Below, one piece after another: positions 49,220 to 59,075 of a DNA stretch of 64,000 bases. The notes beneath the pieces were generated by a model, which was not told where the DNA came from, ran no database searches, and worked only from the letters and a program-made list of their open reading frames with translations. Origin of the DNA: UBA6080 sp964607515 (GTDB lineage: Bacteria; Fermentibacterota; Fermentibacteria; Fermentibacterales; JCC-6); NCBI GenBank assembly GCA_964607515.1, contig CAZSKU010000003.1, forward strand, positions 82,229 to 146,228, given 5' to 3'. The position numbers and the translations under genes were made by a program. Position 1 is the first letter of the stretch. Every line of letters begins with the position of its first letter.

Positions 49220-49223
<4 letters not shown>
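47283..49223 (-). CDS. Bifunctional phosphoglycerate kinase - triosephosphate isomerase fusion
   Basis: The 646-residue protein joins two glycolytic enzymes in one frame. PGK, about residues 1-395, shows TVFLRADLNVPVEKGRV, VLCSHLGRPKG, IYVNDAFGTCHREHAS, LLVGGAMAFTFVRA, VVWNGPMGLFEVPPF and GGGDSLRAV. TPI begins at about 398 (RPLMGANWKMNG, Lys407), with His491 (FLAGHSERR) and Glu563 (AYEPVWAIGTG) as catalytic residues. A similar fusion is known in Thermotoga. The start is GTG 49223, which overlaps the gapA stop as GTGA, with GGAGGT upstream. It belongs with pfkA and gapA in one glycolytic operon. Confidence 0.95.
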
Positions 49224-50236
<1,013 letters not shown>

Positions 50237-50249
50237 GAGGAGACTCCCT

Positions 50250-51293
50250 TCAGTCCCTGTCGGAGAAAAGGTCCGCGAGCATGCACAGATCCTGCGGCAC
50301 CGTCTTCAAAGTTCCCACCGCCTCCGCCAGGTCGGCGGTCTCCATGGAAGTGCCCCTGAGCACCACGATCTTTCCGGTTTCACCGGCTTCGGCCGTTTCC
50401 ACGGCCTTAACCCCGAGCCTCGTTCCGAGAACCCGGTCGAAGGCGGTCGGAGCGCCACCCCTCTGAAGGTGGCCCAAGACCACGTGTCTTGTCTCGATGC
50501 CGGTCCTGTCCTCGATCTCGTTCTTGAGCACCTCGCCTATGCCGATTCCGGTGCCCAGCTGCACGTGCCCGAAAGAGTCGGTCTCGGACGAGTGGTAGAC
50601 ATGCCTGGCCAGCTGGGGATCCATGGCCCCCTCGGCCACGGCCACCACCGCGTACCTTCGCCCAGCCTCGAACCTCTTTCTGAGGATTTCGCAGACCTTG
50701 TCGGTATCGAACTCCCTCTCCGGGGTCAGGATCACGTGGGCGCCCCCGGCGAGGCCGCCGTACAGGGCCATCCAGCCGGCGTGCCGGCCCATTATCTCAA
50801 CCACCATTATCCGTTCATGGCTCCGGGTCGTGGTCCGGAGTTCGTCAAGGGCGTCCATGACCCGGTTAATCGCCGTGTCGAACCCGAAGGTGCAGTCCGT
50901 GGCGGACAGGTCGTTGTCTATGGTCTTGGGAACCCCCACCACCATCATTCCCATCCGGGAAAGCTTCAGGGCCACCCCGAGGGTGTCCTCGCCGCCCACC
51001 GCCACCAGGCAGTCCACCTGGGCGGCCTTCAGGTTGTCGAGGATCCGCTGGTAGCCGTCCTCCACCTTGCCGGGGTTGGTCCGGGAACTGAAGAGGACGG
51101 TGCCCCCCTGGGTGTGAATCCCCCTCACCGAGTCCCTGGTGAGGTCCACGGTGTCGTTTTCCAGGACGCCCTTCCAGCCCCTGAGGAAACCGGTGACCCG
51201 GTGTCCCCCCGCCAGGGCCCTCACCACCGCCGCCCTGATGACCGCGTTGAGCCCCGGGGCGTCGCCTCCCCCGGTGAGAATGCCTATGTGCAA
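50250..51293 (-). CDS. pfkA: 6-phosphofructokinase, group III type
   Basis: The 347-residue protein has HIGILTGGGDAPGLNAVIR, GGEDTLGVALKL (residues 100-111), GVPKTIDNDLSATDCTFGF, EIMGRHAGWMAL and LGHLQRGGAPTAFDR. GGEDT and PKTIDND (Lys123) are characteristic of the group III enzymes seen in actinobacteria and related mixed ATP/PPi phosphofructokinases, rather than the classic GGDGS/PGTIDND ATP type. The phosphoryl donor is thus uncertain. The start is TTG 51293 with GGAGGT seven bases before. Confidence 0.93.
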   Translation of the reverse strand: MHIGILTGGGDAPGLNAVIRAAVVRALAGGHRVTGFLRGWKGVLENDTVDLTRDSVRGIHTQGGTVLFSSRTNPGKVEDGYQRILDNLKAAQVDCLVAVGGEDTLGVALKLSRMGMMVVGVPKTIDNDLSATDCTFGFDTAINRVMDALDELRTTTRSHERIMVVEIMGRHAGWMALYGGLAGGAHVILTPEREFDTDKVCEILRKRFEAGRRYAVVAVAEGAMDPQLARHVYHSSETDSFGHVQLGTGIGIGEVLKNEIEDRTGIETRHVVLGHLQRGGAPTAFDRVLGTRLGVKAVETAEAGETGKIVVLRGTSMETADLAEAVGTLKTVPQDLCMLADLFSDRD

Positions 51294-51304
51294 GACGAAA
51301 CCTC

Positions 51305-52087
51305 CTATCGGTACCTGTCCGGGGGCCATCCGTAACTCCGGACGGCGCCGGAAAGGACGTGAAACTCCTCCAGATTCAACGACTGGCCCCCGTCCGAGAG
51401 GGCCCGGTCGGGGTCGGGGTGAACCTCTATCATCACCCCGTCCGCTCCGGCCCCCAGGGAGGCCATGGTCAGGGGGGTTATGATGTCCCTGCGCCCGGCG
51501 GCGTGGCAGGGGTCCACTATCACGGGAAGAGAGGAGGACTGCCTGGCCAGGGGCACCGCGCTGATGTCCAGGGTGGACCTGGTCCAGGTCTCGAAGGTCC
51601 TTATGCCCCGCTCGCACAAGACCACCGCCTCGTTGCCCTCCTTGAGCACGTACTCCGCGGCCAGAAGCCACTCCTCGACGGTGGCCATGAAGCCCCTCTT
51701 CAGCAGCACCGGCTTGCCGCACCGGCCTATCTCCGTGAGGAGTATGAAATTATGCATGTTCCGAGCGCCCACCTGAATCATGTCCAGATGGTCGGCCGCC
51801 TGCTCCAGCTGGCTCACGGAAAGAACCTCTGAAACCACCGGAAGCCCGGCCTGCCGGCCGGCATCCCGGAGCATCTCCAGCCCCTCGGCGCCAAGCCCCT
51901 GAAAGGAGTACGGGGATGTCCTGGGTTTCCAGGTGCCTCCCCGGAGCATCGAGGCTCCGGAGTCCCTCACCGAAAGGGCCACCTCGAGGATCATGTCCCA
52001 GTTCTCCACCGCGCACGGGCCGGCCACCAGAACCGGGCTTTCCCCGCCGAACTCGGCTTCCCCGACCTTCACTCTTCGTACAGCCAA
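51305..52087 (-). CDS. aroF: 3-deoxy-7-phosphoheptulonate synthase (AroF-type)
   Basis: The 260-residue TIM-barrel enzyme condenses PEP and erythrose 4-phosphate, the first shikimate step. It shows VLVAGPCAVENWDMILEVA, MLRGGTWKPRTSPYSFQGLG, MIQVGARNMHNFILLTEIG, PVLLKRGFMATVEEWL and VIVDPCHAAGRRD. It belongs to the short type related to KDO8P synthase and has no regulatory domain. The start is TTG 52087 with AAAGG about seven bases upstream. Confidence 0.93.
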   Translation of the reverse strand: MAVRRVKVGEAEFGGESPVLVAGPCAVENWDMILEVALSVRDSGASMLRGGTWKPRTSPYSFQGLGAEGLEMLRDAGRQAGLPVVSEVLSVSQLEQAADHLDMIQVGARNMHNFILLTEIGRCGKPVLLKRGFMATVEEWLLAAEYVLKEGNEAVVLCERGIRTFETWTRSTLDISAVPLARQSSSLPVIVDPCHAAGRRDIITPLTMASLGAGADGVMIEVHPDPDRALSDGGQSLNLEEFHVLSGAVRSYGWPPDRYR

Positions 52088-52088
52088 A

Positions 52089-53753
52089 TCAGCCTTTCTG
52101 CAGAATTCCGTCGAGCAGACGGATTATCTCCCTGATGCCTGAGTCGGAAACCGGGCCCGGGTTGTGCCCCATGGCGTTGTTCACCTGCTCCTCCAGCCAG
52201 TTGGGGTCGAACCCCCCCCCGATCTTCTCCATGATCTCCGCTCTTGCGCAGATCAGCCTGACCAGGTCCACGTCCAGCCTCAGAAGCTCGCCCCGGTAGT
52301 CCGGTTCCACGTCGGCCTTTCCAACCCTGCTCCTGTCAAGCTTGCCGGAACTGGTTCTGGGAAGACTGTGGACGAAATGGAACTCCCTGGGGACCTTGAA
52401 GTCTTCCAGGCTGTCGGCGAGGAAGCTCCTGAGCTCCTGGGGGGAGAGGGTGTCGCCCGGCCCCTGAACCACGTAGGCTACCGGGGTTTCGCCCCTCTGG
52501 CCTCTCTCCTCGCCGGTCACGCACACGTCTCTGACCCCGGGATGCCGCAGAAGCGCCAGCTCCACCTCGGTGGGGTAGAGCTTAAGCCCGGCGGGTTTTA
52601 TCATGCCGCCCCGGCGGCCTACGAAATGAAGCCTCCCCCCGGAGCGGTTGAAGATGTCGCCGCTCCTGTACCATCCATCGCGAAAAAGCTGGGCGGTGAG
52701 CACCCGGTCGCCCATGTACCGGGAGGCAAGCCCCGGGCCGCTCACCCAGAGTTCCCCCCGGCCGTCGCCCTCCAGGATGCCGTTCTCGTCCCGCAGCGAC
52801 ACCGAGTACCCGGAAACCGCCCGGCTGAGGCCCGGCACCCCGGGGTCGCCCACCAGAGCCACCCCGGAGGTCTCGGTGCTTCCCCAGACCGGTGTCACCG
52901 GAACCCCTGTACCCTGAAGGAAGACGTCCATGAAACGGTCGTTGACGTGCATGCCGCCCGCCTCCACGATCCTCAGCGGGCCGATCATCGCGTCGTCCCT
53001 TCCGCACAGCCGGGCAAAGCTCTCCAGTTGCGGGGGAAGCCCCATCAGGAAGGTAACCCCCTGGGAGGAGACCGCCTCCAGGTGCTGCCGGGGGTACACC
53101 CCCGGGGTAAGCACCGTTCTGGCCCCCAGCCAGAGTCCCCGCATGAAGATCTCGTGGGGATGGCCTATCACGCCGAACAGGGACATGAGTACGTCGTCCC
53201 CGGTGAGACCCAGGGAATCGCACACCCCGGAGGTGTTCGCCATCAGCTGGGAGTGGGTGGTTGCCGCAATCTTTGGAAGGCCCGTGGAACCGCTGGTGGC
53301 GTTCAGGTAGAAGTCGGCGTCGGGGGGGACGTCAGGAAGGTCGGGCGGCTCCAGCCTCGGGTTCTCCAGGTCGTCGGGGCCGAAGACCACCGTCTTTTCG
53401 GGAATGGGGCCGGAAGGTTCCATCCCGTTCCACAGAAGCACCAGCCGGTGGCGGAACCGGCCGAACAGCCGCTCCCTCTCCTGGGGAAGCCACCCGGGGT
53501 TGAGCCCCAGGAAGGCCGCCCCGGTGGCGGATACCGCGGTGAAGGCCACCGGCAGCGCGCAGGTGCGGTTGACCATCACCCCCACCACCCAACCGGGCCC
53601 TGCACCCGCCGCGGCCAGCCTGGTGGCCAGGTGCGTGGAAGCCCTCTGCCATCCCCGGTAGTCCAGACTTCTCTCGCCGTCCACCATGGCGGTGACCGAA
53701 CCCCGGGCTTCCGCCATGGCGGCGAGAAGCCGGTGTACCGTTATCTCAGTCAA
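52089..53753 (-). CDS. ANL-superfamily AMP-dependent ligase / acyl-CoA synthetase
   Basis: The 554-residue protein has the AMP-binding P-loop LNATSGSTGLPKIAATTHS, PVWGSTETSGVAL, GELWVSGPGLASRYMG, WYRSGDIFNRSGGRLHFVGR and the C-terminal Lys region LPRTSSGKLDRSRV. Its last about 65 residues extend beyond the usual end (LVRLICARAEIMEKIGGGFD). It activates an unknown carboxylate. The start is TTG 53753; no better start exists after the SPFH gene. Cytoplasmic. Confidence 0.86.
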   Translation of the reverse strand: MTEITVHRLLAAMAEARGSVTAMVDGERSLDYRGWQRASTHLATRLAAAGAGPGWVVGVMVNRTCALPVAFTAVSATGAAFLGLNPGWLPQERERLFGRFRHRLVLLWNGMEPSGPIPEKTVVFGPDDLENPRLEPPDLPDVPPDADFYLNATSGSTGLPKIAATTHSQLMANTSGVCDSLGLTGDDVLMSLFGVIGHPHEIFMRGLWLGARTVLTPGVYPRQHLEAVSSQGVTFLMGLPPQLESFARLCGRDDAMIGPLRIVEAGGMHVNDRFMDVFLQGTGVPVTPVWGSTETSGVALVGDPGVPGLSRAVSGYSVSLRDENGILEGDGRGELWVSGPGLASRYMGDRVLTAQLFRDGWYRSGDIFNRSGGRLHFVGRRGGMIKPAGLKLYPTEVELALLRHPGVRDVCVTGEERGQRGETPVAYVVQGPGDTLSPQELRSFLADSLEDFKVPREFHFVHSLPRTSSGKLDRSRVGKADVEPDYRGELLRLDVDLVRLICARAEIMEKIGGGFDPNWLEEQVNNAMGHNPGPVSDSGIREIIRLLDGILQKG

Positions 53754-53767
53754 TCCCCGGCAGTCTC

Positions 53768-54901
53768 CTATTCTTCCTGCTTGGCTCCGCATTCCGGGCA
53801 GAATTTGGCGCCCGGCGCCAGGGATGCGCCGCACTTCACGCAGGGAGCGCCGCCCAGCTTCCGGCCGCAGTGGTGGCAGAACTTGGCCCCTGCGGGAATC
53901 GGCTTGCCGCACCCGGGGCAGACCTCGGCCAGAGGCTTTCCGCACTCCGGACAGAATTTGCCGTCGGGCACCGTGGCTCCACAGGAACCGCACTTCACCA
54001 TGGCAGCCGCCGCTCCCGCGGCCCCGGCGGCCCCGGCCGCCCCGGCGTTCATGGACTGGCCCATCATGTTGGCCATGGCCATTCCCATGCCCAATCCCGC
54101 GCCCATGCCCACGCCGGCCCCGGCGGCACCTCCGTCGCCGCCCCCCTGGGCCGCGTCGCCCATGGCGGTGGCGGTCTTGAACCTGAGGTACTGGTCCATG
54201 TTCCCGAGTGCGCCCATGGCGCTCCTCTCGTCGATCCTCTTCTGGACCTCCTCGGGAGGAGTTATGGCGCTTACGTAGAAGTCCACCAGACGTATGCCGT
54301 ACTTGGAAAAGTCGTCGCCCATCCTGCTCTTGGAGAGGGTTCCGATCTCATCGTAGTACTGGGCCAGGTCGAAGATGCTCTCGAGGGTCTCACCGATGAG
54401 GTCCGCCAGGCGGCTGATTATGATGTTTTTCAGGAAGTCCTCGATGGCGTCCGAGGAGAACCTTCCTTCGGTGCCGACTATCTTGTTGATGAAAAGCTTC
54501 GAGTCTTCCACCTTGACGGAGAAGTTGCCGAAGGCCCGAAGCCTCACCATGGACAGTTCCTTGTCCCGGAAGAGGATGGGTTCCTTGGTCCCCCACTTCA
54601 TGTCGGTGAAGGTCTTCTTGTTGACGAAGTAGACCTCCGCCCGGAAGGGGGTGCCGGACCCCTCGAAGGCCAGGCTTACCAGCTCCGCCAGAAGGGGGAT
54701 GTTCTGGGTGGTGAGGGTGTGCCTTCCGGGGCCCAGGATGTCCATGGCCTTCCCGTCCCTGAAGAAGACCGCCTCCTGGCTCTCCCTTACCACGCACTGG
54801 CTGCCGAGACGGAACTCGCCGGAACCCGATTCGGGAATCCGGTGGACGATCTCCTTTCCGGAGTCGTCCAGGAATTCTATGATCTCAAGCTTTCTGAACA
54901 T
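53768..54901 (-). CDS. SPFH-domain protein with Ala/Gly-rich linker and three zinc ribbons
   Basis: The 377-residue protein has an SPFH/virion-core-protein-like domain (residues about 1-235: SQCVVRESQEAVFFRDGKAM, ILGPGRHTLTTQNIPLL, MKWGTKEPILFRDKELSMVR, DFYVSAITPPEEVQKRI). A Gly/Ala/Met-rich linker follows (255-300). Three zinc-ribbon units end the protein (CGSCGATVPDGKFCPECG; CPGCGKPIPAGAKFCHHCG; CVKCGASLAPGAKFCPECG). Relatives such as Bacillus YdjI act with PspA-like proteins at the membrane under stress. The start ATG 54901 overlaps no neighbour; the helical partner gene is 17 bases upstream. Confidence 0.88.
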   Translation of the reverse strand: MFRKLEIIEFLDDSGKEIVHRIPESGSGEFRLGSQCVVRESQEAVFFRDGKAMDILGPGRHTLTTQNIPLLAELVSLAFEGSGTPFRAEVYFVNKKTFTDMKWGTKEPILFRDKELSMVRLRAFGNFSVKVEDSKLFINKIVGTEGRFSSDAIEDFLKNIIISRLADLIGETLESIFDLAQYYDEIGTLSKSRMGDDFSKYGIRLVDFYVSAITPPEEVQKRIDERSAMGALGNMDQYLRFKTATAMGDAAQGGGDGGAAGAGVGMGAGLGMGMAMANMMGQSMNAGAAGAAGAAGAAAAMVKCGSCGATVPDGKFCPECGKPLAEVCPGCGKPIPAGAKFCHHCGRKLGGAPCVKCGASLAPGAKFCPECGAKQEE

Positions 54902-54918
54902 TGGCGTTCCCTTCTGCC

Positions 54919-55443
54919 TCAATCAATGGGAGTGTTCTTGTCCAGGTCCACCATGAGGTGGCTGCGGCCGTCCATTCTGGCGCTGAAGGCGTCAAGGGAG
55001 GCCACCGCCGTGTCCAGGGCCGCCTGCACGTCGCCCCCGGCGGCCACCGCGTCGGCCACCGCCGCGAAGTCCTCCTCCAGCCGCTCCACATCCTCCACCA
55101 GGGCGACGTCGAACTGGTAGAGCCTGTCCAGTTCCTCCTCCCTGACCTTGTGCATGTCGAACCATCCCCGATAGCCCCGGGCGGCGAAGCGGACCATGTC
55201 CGCGGCCTTCTCCAGCTTCTTGGTCAGCCGGTCGAAACCCCCGGCGGTCTTCAGGGCGGCGGGCCCCTTGAGCCCCGAGAGGGCTCCGTTGGCCACTCCG
55301 TTCAGCTTCTCTATCCGCTCAGCCAGCATGGCCCTGAAGAGGGCGTCGTTGTCACGCCTCTCCTCCTTGCCCTTGTATCCCTTGTATCCGGGAATAAGCC
55401 TGACGGCCTTTTCCAGAAAGCTCAGCTGCCTGTCCTCGCTCAT
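54919..55443 (-). CDS. Helical protein encoded with the SPFH/zinc-ribbon gene
   Basis: The 174-residue protein is largely alpha-helical, with probable coiled coil at about 95-165 (EEELDRLYQFDVALVEDVER, LEEDFAAVADAVAAGG). It begins MSEDRQLSFLEKAVRLIPGY and has no signal or membrane segment. Length and charge are reminiscent of PspA-neighbour proteins, but I see no clear PspA signature. It is likely to work with the SPFH protein. A possible promoter with TTGACG lies about 50 bases upstream. Confidence 0.72.
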   Translation of the reverse strand: MSEDRQLSFLEKAVRLIPGYKGYKGKEERRDNDALFRAMLAERIEKLNGVANGALSGLKGPAALKTAGGFDRLTKKLEKAADMVRFAARGYRGWFDMHKVREEELDRLYQFDVALVEDVERLEEDFAAVADAVAAGGDVQAALDTAVASLDAFSARMDGRSHLMVDLDKNTPID

Positions 55444-55519
55444 TGCGGCCTCCCCTTCCTTTCAGTGGATCCCACGCCGAATAGAAATAAGACATACCTT
55501 CCCCGCGTCAATGACGGGG

Positions 55520-56509
55520 TCATCTCACGCTTTCTATGTTCCTGCCGTGCTCCGCGGCGGTCCGGGCAAAAAGGTGGAGACCGCTTCCGTCCCCCCTGCT
55601 CACGAAGAACAGGTAGCCCGAGGATGTGTCCGGCATCACCACAGCCCGCAGGGAGGCGGTTCCCGGGGAGCATATGGCCGAGGGAGGAAGCCCCTGGTGC
55701 AGGTATGTGTTGAAGGGGCTCTGCACCTCCAGGTCCCTGTAGAGGAGTTGGGAACGGACCTCTCCCAGGGCGTACTGCACCGTGGCACAGCTTTCCAGCC
55801 TCATCCCCCGGCGCAGCCTTCCCAGGAACACACCGGCGATGAGGGGCCTTTCGGAGTCCACCATCCCCTCCCGTTCCACTATGGAGGCCAGGACGACTCC
55901 CTCCTCCGGGGTGAGTCCGAGAGCGACGCACGAATCCCTCCAACCTGGGGTCATGACCCGGGAACCCGTGGAAACTATCCTGGAGAGGATCTCCCGGGAG
56001 TCGAGGCTGTCGGCGAACTCGTAGGTCTCGGGAAAAAGGTAACCCTCCAGCCTGGGAATGCCCTGCTCAGCGAGGAAAAAAGAATCCTTGGCGACGTCCA
56101 GGAACTCGCCGGCGGTTCTGCCGGTCTGGTCCGACAGCAACCCGATGCCCTCCTCCAGCCTCACCCCCGGGGGAATGGTGACCCAGTGGGTCGGCACCGG
56201 CATCACCTCACCCCGGGTGAACATCCCCAGGATCCTGTCCACCATCATGGTGTCGGATAACAGGTACTTCCCGGCCTGCAGCGGCGCCGGGGAGAAAGCC
56301 CTGCGATACCTCCAGAGCACCACGAAGCGGTTCCTCACCAGCCCCGAGTCCTCCAGGGCCGCGGCCACCTTCCGAACTCCCCATCCCCGCTCCAGGGTGA
56401 ACTCCGCCACCATCCCGGTGCCGGGAGGGGAGGAAACCCGGTTCCAGGTCAGAAACAGCGCCGTTCCCAGCAGGACAGCAGCCACAAGTATGAATACCGT
56501 TTTCTTCAT
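55520..56509 (-). CDS. mltG: Endolytic murein transglycosylase MltG
   Basis: The 329-residue protein has an N-terminal membrane anchor (TVFILVAAVLLGTALFL), a LysM-like domain and the YceG/MltG domain: LEGYLFPETYEFAD, the catalytic Glu in VVLASIVEREG, SPFNTYLHQGLPPSAICSPG and YLFFVSRGDGSGLHLFA. MltG cuts nascent glycan strands and sets their length. The start is ATG 56509, within ATGA with ruvX; an upstream ATG (56542) is possible. Confidence 0.93.
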   Translation of the reverse strand: MKKTVFILVAAVLLGTALFLTWNRVSSPPGTGMVAEFTLERGWGVRKVAAALEDSGLVRNRFVVLWRYRRAFSPAPLQAGKYLLSDTMMVDRILGMFTRGEVMPVPTHWVTIPPGVRLEEGIGLLSDQTGRTAGEFLDVAKDSFFLAEQGIPRLEGYLFPETYEFADSLDSREILSRIVSTGSRVMTPGWRDSCVALGLTPEEGVVLASIVEREGMVDSERPLIAGVFLGRLRRGMRLESCATVQYALGEVRSQLLYRDLEVQSPFNTYLHQGLPPSAICSPGTASLRAVVMPDTSSGYLFFVSRGDGSGLHLFARTAAEHGRNIESVR

Positions 56510-56886
56510 GGCTCCCGAAGGTACCTTTTCAGAATCAGACATGCCGCGGCTGAATCCAGAGGACCCTTCCGGGGTATGTCAGGGTGGGACTCCAGGGCTT
56601 CGAGGGTGGTTCCGGTCTCCCTCTGAAGCACTACTTCGTAGCCTTTCCCGGAGAGCCTGTCCGCCAGGGACTCGACCTCCCCGGACAGGCTGGTCACCTG
56701 TCCCGAGGCGCCCAGGGGCAACCCCAGGATAACGGTAATATCGCCCCATTTCCCCCGAAGGTCACCAAGCCTCCCCTCGATGGCGGCCCACCCGCCGAGA
56801 ACGGGCTCCAGGGGCAGCACCACCCCTTCCAGGAAGGCGGCCATTCCGGTCCGGACCCGGCCGTAGTCCACCCCTACGAAAACCAT
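56506..56886 (-). CDS. ruvX: RuvX/YqgF-type RNase H-fold protein
   Basis: The 126-residue protein shows FVGVDYGRVRTGMA (first Asp), VILGLPLGASGQVTSLSGEV, YEVVLQRETGTTLEALE and PLDSAAACLILKRYL (last Asp). YqgF family members resolve Holliday junctions or process 16S rRNA ends. The RETGT part replaces the usual DER-(L/F)-T motif, so it is somewhat divergent. The start ATG 56886 overlaps the upstream stop as TGATG, with AGGAGGG upstream. Coupled to mltG as in many bacteria. Confidence 0.87.
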   Translation of the reverse strand: MVFVGVDYGRVRTGMAAFLEGVVLPLEPVLGGWAAIEGRLGDLRGKWGDITVILGLPLGASGQVTSLSGEVESLADRLSGKGYEVVLQRETGTTLEALESHPDIPRKGPLDSAAACLILKRYLREP

Positions 56887-58571
56887 CAGAAAACCCTCCT
56901 GGAAAGGCTCTTCATGCCCCCCCTGACGGAAAGGAAGGCAACCGCCGCCGCCGCGGGAAGCAGGAGAAACACCACCGACCGCAGCATCGGCCCGGCCAGC
57001 ATGGCCTCGGTGAACCCGTCGGTCATGTACCTTCTTGTTATGATGGAGTGCTGGGAGATCATCAGGAGTATGAACCCCATGGACGAAAACGCCGCGATGA
57101 TCCCGCCCTGTCCGCTGGCTATGCTGACGGCGCTGTCCGCTCCGGTCCTGAGAAAAACCGCTCCGAGGCCGAGGTTCACCGCGGCCACCGCCCCGGTGGC
57201 CAACACCACCGAAAGCACAGCCTCCAGCTGAAGCAATGGGCCGGCCCCCAGCCCCCGGGTGGACAACCACGCCAGGATGCCCGCGGGCACCAGGGAGAGC
57301 AGAAGGGTCTGGGCGAACTTGGAGAAGAAGAGCATCCTCCTTCCGTCCGGAAGGGAGATGGTGACGGAAAATCCCGGCCACTCCATGCTCAGGGAGGGAA
57401 AGGCGAACCTGACCATCATGGTGGCCACCGCGAAGCCGCAGAAACTGACGTTCATGAAGACACCCACCGCGAGCCAGTAGGGGTCCGAGAAATCCATCGG
57501 AAAACGGTTCAGGTTGGCGGTGTATATCAGCAGAAGCCCCCCCAGCAGAGCGAGCTGGCTCCATTGCACCGGGTCCCTGGCGAAGAGGAGCAGGTCCTTC
57601 TGGAACACGGTGCTCATCCTGCCTCCCCCGCGGAACAGGGTCCCTGCCTTCCCGGAGCCGGGCCGGTAGACCCCGGCCCTGCCCCAGACCGCCGTAAAAT
57701 CCCTGCGAGCCAGAAAGGCCGCGACGGACCCCATTACCAGGGCCTGCAGGATCAGCAGCGCCCCGGAGAACCAGCCGCCGGTCCCCATGGCCGAGAGGAA
57801 CAACACATGAGGCCATTGCCCCCTGGGCCTTCCCGCCAGACGGTTTATGAACAGCGCCAGGTCGCCCATGCTCTCGGTGTCGGCGATGATGATGTCGCCG
57901 GTTTCGCTGCCCATGCGGAAAACCGCGTAGCCCGCCGCCGCTATCAGGGCGGTTCCCAGGACCATTTTCCAGCCCCTGGCGCCGCCGGTCCCCGCCAGCA
58001 GCACGGCCACCATGCTTCCCGCGCCGCTATGGAACAGCAGAAGCCAGGGAAAAAGGGAAAGGCCCAGCAGCCTCCCCTCCGAGGGTATTCCGAAACCCCT
58101 GAAGTATGCCCACAGAAGGGGAGTTCCCATTATGAGCATGGTCCAGCCTGCGTGGAGCCAACCCTCCAGGAGCGACGCCAGGGAAACCGCCCCGGGACGG
58201 GCGCACCCGGCCAGCAGGAAGCCAACCCTGGGGGAGCGGTACAGGGATTCGGTGGTGGTGATCAGGGAGGACACTCCCACGAAAACCCCCAGAGACAATA
58301 CCGCCAGGTTCAGAAGCCTCGCGCCCAGGGCGGTGCCGAAACCGGGGAACGTCCTGTCGAAGGATGCCAGGTAGCTGAATAGCCAGTGGAAGAGGAAGTA
58401 CATCCCCACCACCATCACGCCCATGGTCAGCGCCCCGGCGAAGAGTTTCAGCCTGTTCTCCCTCCACTCCTCCGCCACGCCTCCCACCAGGGATGCGAGC
58501 CTCATCCGGAGGATCAGGGCAAGGTGCTGCAGCATGGCCGGAACATAGGCCGTCTCATGGCTTTCTGTCAT
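56886..58571 (-). CDS. Putative ABC exporter membrane protein
   Basis: The 561-residue protein has about 12 membrane segments in two halves, each carrying long soluble N-terminal and linker parts (YLASFDRTFPGFGTALGARL, TVFQKDLLLFARDPVQWSQL). The motif KDLLLFARDPVQWSQ and GISLPDGRRMLFFSK-type segments match the putative ABC exporter family (PF16962-like). No ATPase partner is encoded next to it, so the ABC subunit may lie elsewhere. Divergent from the PaaI gene with only 32 bases between. Confidence 0.72.
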   Translation of the reverse strand: MTESHETAYVPAMLQHLALILRMRLASLVGGVAEEWRENRLKLFAGALTMGVMVVGMYFLFHWLFSYLASFDRTFPGFGTALGARLLNLAVLSLGVFVGVSSLITTTESLYRSPRVGFLLAGCARPGAVSLASLLEGWLHAGWTMLIMGTPLLWAYFRGFGIPSEGRLLGLSLFPWLLLFHSGAGSMVAVLLAGTGGARGWKMVLGTALIAAAGYAVFRMGSETGDIIIADTESMGDLALFINRLAGRPRGQWPHVLFLSAMGTGGWFSGALLILQALVMGSVAAFLARRDFTAVWGRAGVYRPGSGKAGTLFRGGGRMSTVFQKDLLLFARDPVQWSQLALLGGLLLIYTANLNRFPMDFSDPYWLAVGVFMNVSFCGFAVATMMVRFAFPSLSMEWPGFSVTISLPDGRRMLFFSKFAQTLLLSLVPAGILAWLSTRGLGAGPLLQLEAVLSVVLATGAVAAVNLGLGAVFLRTGADSAVSIASGQGGIIAAFSSMGFILLMISQHSIITRRYMTDGFTEAMLAGPMLRSVVFLLLPAAAAVAFLSVRGGMKSLSRRVF

Positions 58572-58603
58572 CCCTGGGTTATCATTGCCCCGGAGGTGAC
58601 GTA

Positions 58604-59044
58604 ATGAACGTACAGGACGACGGCCGCTGCTTCGCCTGCGGCCCCGGAAACCCCGTGGGGCTGAAGCTGGTCTTCCATGTGGACCGGGAAGAGCGATGCG
58701 CCCGGACCAGCGTGACCCTGGCGGAGCACTTCAACGGCTGGAAGGGGGTCGCCCACGGGGGGATTGTGTCCACCCTTCTGGACGAGACCATGATCTACGC
58801 CTGCGGATCCCTGGGCTGGCTTTCGGTGACCGGCGAGATCACCGTGCGCTTCAGGAAACCCGTTCCCACGGAACGGCCTCTGCTGGTGGAAGGGTTCGTG
58901 CTCGAGGAACGGGGGCGCTTCTTCACCGCCCAGGGCAGGATCACGCATCAGAACGAGATCCTGGCCACGGCCTCGGGCAAGATGTTCCCCGTGAAGAGGG
59001 TGGACGACATCGGACTCTACCTGAGAGGAAAATCGGGCGGATGA
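58604..59044 (+). CDS. PaaI-family hotdog thioesterase
   Basis: The 146-residue protein shows MNVQDDGRCFACGPGNPVGL (Cys pair typical of some members), the hotdog helix with HGGIVSTLLDETM and VRFRKPVPTERPLLVEGFV. Such enzymes hydrolyse acyl-CoA or aromatic acyl-CoA thioesters. The start ATG 58604 has GGAGGTGA nine bases before. Upstream in-frame sequence lacks homology. Confidence 0.9.
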   Translation: MNVQDDGRCFACGPGNPVGLKLVFHVDREERCARTSVTLAEHFNGWKGVAHGGIVSTLLDETMIYACGSLGWLSVTGEITVRFRKPVPTERPLLVEGFVLEERGRFFTAQGRITHQNEILATASGKMFPVKRVDDIGLYLRGKSGG

Positions 59045-59063
59045 GGGGCGGCGAAGCCGCCCC
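59045..59063. terminator. GC-rich hairpin between convergent genes
   Basis: GGGGCGGC-GAA-GCCGCCCC follows the PaaI stop and precedes the C25 peptidase stop. It has no T tract on either side, so termination is only possible, not shown. Confidence 0.35.
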
Positions 59064-59075
59064 CCCCGATACCGC

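Noticed and set aside
54000..54150. Tandem nucleotide repeats in the SPFH gene
   Set aside because: The low-complexity stretch is the Ala/Gly/Met codon run of a protein linker, not a non-coding repeat array.
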